Part shown: positions 58,395-64,000 of the stretch, one piece after another
Layout: each line of letters opens with the position of its first letter
Numbering within the stretch: the first letter of the stretch is position 1
NCBI GenBank assembly: GCA_036245525.1
Contig: BTPG01000001.1
Span: 220,244,320-220,308,319, forward strand
Reading direction: 5' to 3'
DNA: 64,000 nt
Origin: Semisulcospira habei
Taxonomy: Eukaryota; Mollusca; Gastropoda; Semisulcospiridae
Notes under the pieces: generated by a model
Told to the model about the DNA's origin: nothing
Databases searched by the model: none
Seen by the model: the letters and a program-made list of their open reading frames with translations, nothing else
Program-made: the position numbers and the translations under genes

Positions 58395-58573
58395 TGTATT
58401 TCTGAAATCTAGTCTCATTCAAAGCCAACAAGCGCCAGCCGACCATGGAACAAAGCCGGATAAGCAAGAGACATAGATCTTCATGGGTCCCCGCGACTGC
58501 GGGGGCCCATGATGATCTATGTCTCTTACGACTGGTTTTGTGTTCACTATTTCTTCATAGTGAAGGGCTTTAA
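58395..58573. mobile_element. Family A element with 67-bp tandem duplication at its right
   Basis: Hairpin 58464-58529; the right end reaches TTAA at 58570-58573. The right part (arm plus flank) is repeated at 58574-58640 with a 67-bp period. Confidence 0.65.
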
Positions 58574-58740
58574 CATGCATGATCTATGTCTCTTATCACT
58601 GGTTTTGTGTTCACTATTTCTTCATAGTGAAGGGCTTTAACATGCATGATCTGTGGCTCCTGTCAGTAAGACAAAAGACACCTGACTTTGAGAACTAAAC
58701 TTTGTAGAATACAAAAGACAGTGGATGTCGTAATTAAGCG

Positions 58741-58885
<145 letters not shown>

Positions 58886-59117
58886 GCCGTTCCCCAATCA
58901 GTCACCCTCGAGCTAACAACAAAATAGGTCTGTGAATTTAAGTATCAAATCATTCCACCCACAAACCGATTTTCGGTCTATTGTTCTGGCCCGATATTAG
59001 CCCTCCGTTAAATCAACATCACAGTGAATTCTGTCTACCATAATCAGAATGTATTGACAACATAAAAACATTATTGCCAAGAAGTACCTTTCTGTCGCAC
59101 ACAAAAATCACCAAGTT

Positions 59118-59517
59118 GCAACAGGCGTAGATCCTCATGAGCCCCGCAGAGGTGAGGGCTCATGAGGATTTATGACTCTTGCTGGGTATTTATATCAGTG
59201 CTCATTATGGTGAGCTCTTTATCAGGGTTAAGTCTGCTCTGTTACACTTATGTAAACAACTGAAATGTAGGCACAGATTGTCCTAGCTGCAAGAGACATA
59301 AATCTTCATGGGCCCCTGTATATGTGGGGGCTCATGGGGATCTAAGCCTCCTGCTGAGTAGATTTATTTCAGCGCTCATTAAAGCGGAGTTCTTAATTAG
59401 GATTGTCTGCGCTGGTACACTTCTGTAAACAACTGAAATATAGGCACAGATTGTCCTAGTTGCAAAGGCATAGATCCTCATGAGCCACTGCATATGCCTT
59501 TTGCTGGGTACATTTCT
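59118..59517. repeat. Tandem array of family A hairpins, about 173 bp period
   Basis: Hairpins at 59118-59182, 59289-59354 and 59462-59505 (shortened). The spacers share AAACAACTGAAAT, TAGGCACAGATTGTCCTAG. The three hairpins carry different arm sequences. Confidence 0.7.
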
Positions 59518-59696
59518 TTAACCCATTCAGCCCTGACGCAATACAGAGAGCGTGATAATCGGTAGGCGATGCTTGCGCCCTGTCGGCGCAATTGGCATGC
59601 TGAATCATGGTCGATCCATCTCCTGCAACTGGTGCATAGTCATCAGATGACGCCTCCAAAATTTGGGAAATTCGACCGTCGGGCTGAATGAGTTAA
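59518..59696. mobile_element. Family B element, TTAA-flanked, shortened hairpin
   Basis: 179 bp. TTAACCCATTCAGCCCTGA and CGGGCTGAATGAGTTAA ends. It is inserted in the third unit of the 173-bp array, whose spacer motif (GCACAGATTGTCCTA) resumes after it. Confidence 0.78.
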
Positions 59697-59927
59697 AGAA
59701 GCGAAATTTCGGCACAGATTGTCCTACGCTTCATCAACCACGATTCTCTCTCTGCATATTATAAGCACAGACTCTAATGAACCCGTGCATGTTGCGGGGC
59801 TCAAGATGATTTATAGATGTCTTTTTAAAAAAAATAATCGTCATCAACTTTGTATCAGCTTTTTTTCATTAGAGGTCAGTCCAGCAAAATCCTCTTCGCT
59901 CAGGATTTATGCCTCTTCATGTGTTTC

Positions 59928-59995
59928 GGCCTGTGACATTGGACATCGCGTGCCTAAGCCATAAGCGTCTAAATCACAGACAATCCAACATACTG
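59928..59995. repeat. Degenerate family F palindrome
   Basis: GGCCTGTGACATTGGAC and GTCTAAATCACAGACAATC. Confidence 0.5.
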
Positions 59996-60036
59996 CCCCT
60001 CACTTTTTAGCTGCTTCTAACTGTTCATCCCCACAT

Positions 60037-60254
60037 TTAACCCCTTCACTGCCGAGAAAATAATAAACACCCGCACTACCGCAAGAGGTATAGATCCTCA
60101 TGAGCCCCCGCAGTTGCGGGGGCTCATGAGGATCTATGCCTCTTGCTGACACCGCGTTGTGTTCATTATTCATGTGGCGACTGGAGCTCTTTCGCGTTGA
60201 ATTAACACTGATTTCAGACGTACAATGTGTGTAAGGCGGCAGCGAAGGAGTTAA
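60037..60254. mobile_element. Family A palindromic element, reference-quality copy
   Basis: 218 bp. TTAACCCCTTCACTGCCG at the left, CGGCAGCGAAGGAGTTAA at the right. The hairpin 60081-60146 is 66 bp, with one visible mismatch. It shows the layout: 40-bp left flank, hairpin, 105-bp right flank containing GAATTAACA. Confidence 0.88.
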
Positions 60255-61052
60255 ATCATTGTTGCTTTTAAGAAGAATGGTCTTACTTGTGGTGGTTGGG
60301 GTTGGAGGTGATGTAGGGTGCGGGTGGTGGTGTGTGGTGGGGATGAGTCGGGGGAAATGTGTTTACGCTGGACAGACAATCCCCAGGAAATTCCCGACAT
60401 TATCTTTACCGTCCACAGTCTGAGAGAAATCCAGACCAACAGGTGGATGCAAAATGCAAGGAAAATCCCAACAAGGAAAGAACACGTTTAAAAAGTACTT
60501 TCTAGGCGTGTTTTTTTGTTTGTTGGATTAATGGGTTGTAATTGTCCATTCTATGCATTTCTTCCTTTGTTGAGATTTCTTTGCAGTGTAAGAAGACATT
60601 TTATATCATCCAGCTACATACTATGAACACGACACCGAATTAATAAAATCTGACGGGCAATAAATGTTCAAGGGTAGTGCCAGATTATCTAAGCTCTCCA
60701 AGCGTCAAGCTAAACCTGTAGGCAACAGGCAACACCTTTGAGCCAACTGTCGATCACGCTATTGGTCGCTACCCTTTAGGTAGTAGGGACAAACCATTCC
60801 CTAGTCGCCGTTGGTACCGAAAGAGCTGTCCCCGTGATCTTCACCTCGCAGACTGATGTGGGGTTGATAGCGTCCAATTCTCGCCTGTGATGCGCCATAG
60901 CCTTATTCTGTAAACTTTTCTCCTCCTGTGTGTCCACTGACCGGCCTTCCGCTCGCAGAAGATTACTCATGCAGCATGTCTCGAATAAGTTAACTTTTTC
61001 ATTGCCAGCTTCAAGAAATAATTCTTCGATACCATCCACATTCACGGATATA
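60255..61052. other. No gene; eroded J, B and D fragments
   Basis: Palindrome J-like arms at 60483-60520; family B left arm at 60670 (CAAGGGTAGTGCCAGATTA); half of family D ending GTCTCGAATAAGTTAA at 60993. Confidence 0.45.
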
Positions 61053-61257
61053 TTAATCCAGTCACTGCCGTGAGAAAATGAACACGATCGATTGCATGAG
61101 TTGTAGATCCTCACTTGCGGGGGCTTATGAGGATCTATGCCTCTTGAGGACACCAAATTGCATCCATGTTTCTTGAACGGGTGTAGCATGTGAATGTTGA
61201 ATCAGCACAGATTCAAAAACAAAATATGTGTCCAGGCAGTGGCAGGGAAGGGGTTAA
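61053..61257. mobile_element. Family A element, sharing TTAA with a D element
   Basis: 205 bp. TTAATCCAGTCACTGCC at the left, GGCAGTGGCAGGGAAGGGG then TTAA at the right. The hairpin's left arm is shortened. The right TTAA (61254-61257) is also the left TTAA of the next element. Confidence 0.8.
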
Positions 61258-61333
61258 CTCATTCGAAACGTTCCGTTTCCGGATACGCGGCTTATGCCGC
61301 GTATCCGGAAGCGGCACGTCTCGAATGAGTTAA
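61254..61333. mobile_element. Family D palindromic element, TTAA-flanked
   Basis: 80 bp. TTAACTCATTCGAAACG at the left and the complement with CGAATGAGTTAA at the right; the centre is GCGGCTTATGCCGC. Confidence 0.85.
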
Positions 61334-61870
61334 TGAGGACAGTTAGAGGCATTGCTACCGAATGTGCTTTATCTTCTCTAGGTAAATTAACTTTATGACA
61401 ACAGCGTAGGGTCCTTCTGTATGTTCTGTATGCTATCGCTGTAATCTTTGTTGTTTTTGTTTTAAAATTTTTAACAAAAGGACTCGCAGATATAATTTTA
61501 GAAAATAAAAAATGTATTTGAGTTTCGAATGTTATCAAATTCTTCTCATGCATTGCGAAGAGGTTTTAACTTCTCTCAGTAATTTTAGTATCAGTATGCA
61601 GCGGAAAAACGCCCACTGCTTGGTGCTTTTCTCGCGCTGGTTATTTGAGACAAAGCAGGCGCTCTCGCGAAATGAATGGAAAGTCCATCTCTATAAGTTT
61701 TGGGATATTGCAAGTTCTCAAATTTCTGTCATTTTCTAGGATGTCGCGCTTATCAGTGGTTTTGGGATTTAGGGAGTTCCGGAGTGTGGGTATTTGGGAA
61801 AGAATTTGATAGAGTGGGTGGTATATGTGATAATGGCTTGGAGAGGAATATCCGCTCAGAAACATTTGTC
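61334..61870. other. No gene seen
   Basis: Open frames of about 75 codons without a known domain. Confidence 0.5.
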
Positions 61871-62008
61871 TGCTGGTCTGTGATAATGGACCTCACGGCT
61901 TCCATTGGTAACCCTTTGGCTGTCGTTAGCGTTTTTTGTCCTGCAGAACTCCTCGTGACAAAAACCACTAATGACAGCCAAATTAGGGTCCAAAATCACA
62001 GACAGGCA
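61871..62008. repeat. Family F palindrome split by family C element
   Basis: CTGGTCTGTGATAATGGACC and GGTCCAAAATCACAGACAGG are the two F arms. Between them lies a 69-bp family C element. Confidence 0.7.
61918..61986. mobile_element. Family C element nested in F
   Basis: GTAACCCTTTGGCTGTCG at the left, ATGACAGCCAAATTAG at the right; shorter than the usual 92 bp. The end bases are GTAA/TTAG. Confidence 0.65.
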
Positions 62009-62159
62009 CGCAGATGTGTTTCAGGAGACTGCTGCCCTACCACATACAACAAAGACATCTAACCCAAATTGTGTCTACTACTGTAGTAAAAATACTAATT
62101 GGGTTTAGATTGCTTTGGGCAGTACGCAACCTTATTGTTTGTAATAGCCCAGCACGTAT

Positions 62160-62345
62160 ATTGCATTTCGAAAATCTTTCTTTATTCAACAACCAAAAGC
62201 CACAACCGTCCAAGGAACATTGATACACACTGGTCTCAGCAAGAGACATAGATCCTCATGTGCCCCCGCGACTGCGATGGCTCATGAGGATCTATGTCTC
62301 TTGCAGTTGGATTATGTTCAGTATTCTCGGCTTTGAATTGGTTAA
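62160..62345. mobile_element. Family A element, left end unclear
   Basis: Flank TCCAAGGAACATTGATAC, hairpin 62239-62304, right end CGGCTTTGAATTGGTTAA. Confidence 0.65.
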
Positions 62346-62484
62346 TACATTCAGCGCTGGCATACCACAAGATAAAGATCAAAGCATGATGGTTAATCAA
62401 GGTTAATCTATCTCCAAACCTATAATGTTGTGTCCATTCGGTCACAAATTCATAATTTCCGCCTTAGTGTGTGACGGTGATCTA

Positions 62485-62698
62485 TTAACTCATTCTACCC
62501 CAACACCGAAATCCCCAAATTTTGCCGTTGTCCTCTGAAGACTGCACTCTAGTGCAGGACACAGATCGACCATGATAGTTCAAGGGTGATGCCAGAATAG
62601 CTTGGCGCCCATAGGCGCCAAGCTATTCTGGCATCACCCTTGAACTATCATGGTCGATCCTTATCTTGCTGTGGTGTGTCTGGGGTAGAAGGAGTTAA
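62485..62698. mobile_element. Family B' element with perfect 46-bp hairpin arms
   Basis: 214 bp with TTAACTCATTCTACCCC ends. The core 62564-62659 has two fully complementary 46-bp arms around a 4-bp loop. Its right TTAA is shared with the next element. Confidence 0.9.
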
Positions 62699-62765
62699 CT
62701 CATTCGAGATGTGCCGCATTCGGATACGCGGCGTATCCAAATGCTGCACGTCACAAATGCATTAA
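62695..62765. mobile_element. Family D element, sharing TTAA with a B' element
   Basis: 71 bp. TTAACTCATTCGAGATG at the left and ATGCATTAA at the right; the centre GATACGCGGCGTATC is shortened. Confidence 0.75.
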
Positions 62766-63326
62766 CATTGACAACACATACAAGTACTACTGTTCCTCCT
62801 CTCTTGCTTAGTTTTATTTTTCACATATCTATGATTTTCTTCATCCATAGTTTGCTCTAAATTTTACGTCTTTGTGTGACTATGGTTGAAAATAAACTCA
62901 CACTGACTTCTGTAAAATGTGATCAGCATCAGCTGCTATGATAATCGCTCACTTTTTCTCGGCTCCGCAGCGGCCTTTCTGGCGAAACAGACAGCTCCTT
63001 CCTCGTGGTTGGAGGAGTTGTCCCTCATGCCAAAATGTTTCTTATGCCTCTTGTAAAAGGGTTGTTTCGTTTTTGTGTTAAGACTACTGAAACGGCTGCT
63101 TTCAATCTGAACAAAAGCGGCACAACCTTGCATAATAAGTTCATACATTTAAAAAAAATAGTACAGTTCGTCATCATAATCATCACATTTCAAGTGGTTT
63201 CAGTTATAGGGAAGCGTAATGATACATTGTCAGAATAAATGCGTTTCTTTTTAATAAAAAAAATGTAGGCCGAAATCCTAAACGTCCGCCCACCTCTGTA
63301 GCAGCTTGTATTGTCATCGATGGATC
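62766..63326. other. No gene seen
   Basis: No recognised repeat or domain. Confidence 0.5.
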
Positions 63327-63690
63327 AAAACTTAATCGTCCACCTCAGGTTTTTCAGTACGCAAAAGGCACCTGGCCCAAGCCGGCCGCAGTGGGTCCGC
63401 GCACGAATGTGCGCGGGCCCACTGCGGTCGACTTCGGCCTGATATATGGTTGCGTGCTAGGCTATTACTTCAGGCGATTTTGCATCTAAACCAAGAGAGT
63501 AACTCAATCGCCCGTTTGCATTTTTTTTTTTTTACGTGGAGCAATTCAATATCGGCAACCAGAGATTATAAAACTTAATCGTCCACTTCAGCGTTGGTAC
63601 CCTGAAGCAGTTTGCATCTCACGGAGAGAATACACCCAATCGCCCATCCCCATATTTTTAGCCTGCAGTGATTTAAATCTACATCGTGGG
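63327..63690. repeat. Diverged direct repeats with an embedded palindrome
   Basis: AAACTTAATCGTCCAC(C/T)TCAG occurs at 63327 and 63571; later blocks (TTTGCATCT, AATCGCCC) recur in the same order in each. The first unit holds the family E palindrome. Confidence 0.5.
63371..63442. repeat. Family E palindrome
   Basis: CCGGCCGCAGTGGGTCCGCG pairs with CGCGGGCCCACTGCGGTCG; the loop is about 4 bp between TGCGC-like arms. Confidence 0.7.
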
Positions 63691-63840
63691 ATTAATACTC
63701 CATCGGACAAATGCATCCCCCGGCATCCTAAACCAAACATGATATTGTAAAAGATTATTAGCAAAAAATGTGATATCTTATAATCGATCTATTGATCGCG
63801 TGCAGTGCCAGCGCCATGTGTGGCTTTTGTGTCGACTGTG

Positions 63841-63915
63841 CTACTTCAATGGTAGTGCCTTGGCACCATGAGCGCCACATGTGTTATATGGGTTGACCAT
63901 GGTGTAGTAGTGCTT
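63841..63915. repeat. Eroded family B fragment
   Basis: CTTCAATGGTAGTGCCTTGG and GGTTGACCATGG are the recognisable pieces. Confidence 0.35.
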
Positions 63916-63972
63916 AGCTTGACGTCATGGGGGAGGGGGCGGGATGGTGAGATCATGATCCTATAATCAGTA

Positions 63973-64000
63973 TCGTGTGTGCTGGTCTGTGATTTTGAAC
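63973..64000. repeat. Family F left arm, cut by the window end
   Basis: GTGCTGGTCTGTGATTTTGA matches the family F arm; the rest lies outside the window. Confidence 0.6.

Overview
This is a 64 kb stretch of animal nuclear DNA with no host gene that I can recognise. It is an intergenic, repeat-dense window. The transposon types, the many long di-, tri- and pentanucleotide microsatellites and the dense inverted-repeat elements suggest a marine lophotrochozoan, most likely a mollusc and perhaps a gastropod. That assignment is inference, because no rRNA, mitochondrial or host protein sequence is present to confirm it.

Layout. 1-0.96 kb: short palindromes. 0.96-10.2 kb: a nest of three non-LTR retrotransposons. 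An old CR1/jockey-like copy is split first by a full-length 6.0 kb I-superfamily element (ORF1, then endonuclease-RT-RNase H) with an 11-bp target duplication, and again by a reversed CR1/L2-like element. 10.2-13.3 kb: diverged duplications, palindromic elements and a (GA)n tract. 13.3-20.55 kb: a 7.2 kb gypsy-type LTR retrotransposon on the minus strand (gag, protease, integrase, then a leftover RNase H end), flanked by GCCAG duplications and inserted into a palindromic element. 20.7-29.4 kb: palindromic elements, a 507-bp exact duplication and homopolymers. 29.4-36 kb: three insertions of non-LTR elements in (CT/GA)n microsatellites, and a 1.4 kb duplicated segment that supplies empty sites. 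37.4-38.2 kb: a 31-bp GC-rich minisatellite. 40.66-43.16 kb: a triple nest (palindromic element, solo LTR, second solo LTR). 45.5-47.2 kb: a 64-bp tandem array open in all three forward frames. 50.07-50.65 kb: a 45-bp minisatellite. 51-64 kb: mostly palindromic elements in ordinary-looking intergenic DNA.

The dominant signal is about sixty short elements with long, near-perfect hairpin cores. They fall into four main families (A, B/B', C, D), whose complete copies start and end at TTAA with termini of the form TTAAC(C/T)C-TT. Several rarer palindromes (E, F, H-L) lack these ends. A, B/B', C and D look like non-autonomous (MITE-like) elements with TTAA target duplications, as in the piggyBac superfamily, but no transposase is present. 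Paired arms differ between copies by matched changes on both sides, so the arms of each copy stay complementary although the family diverges. Family letters are my own labels.
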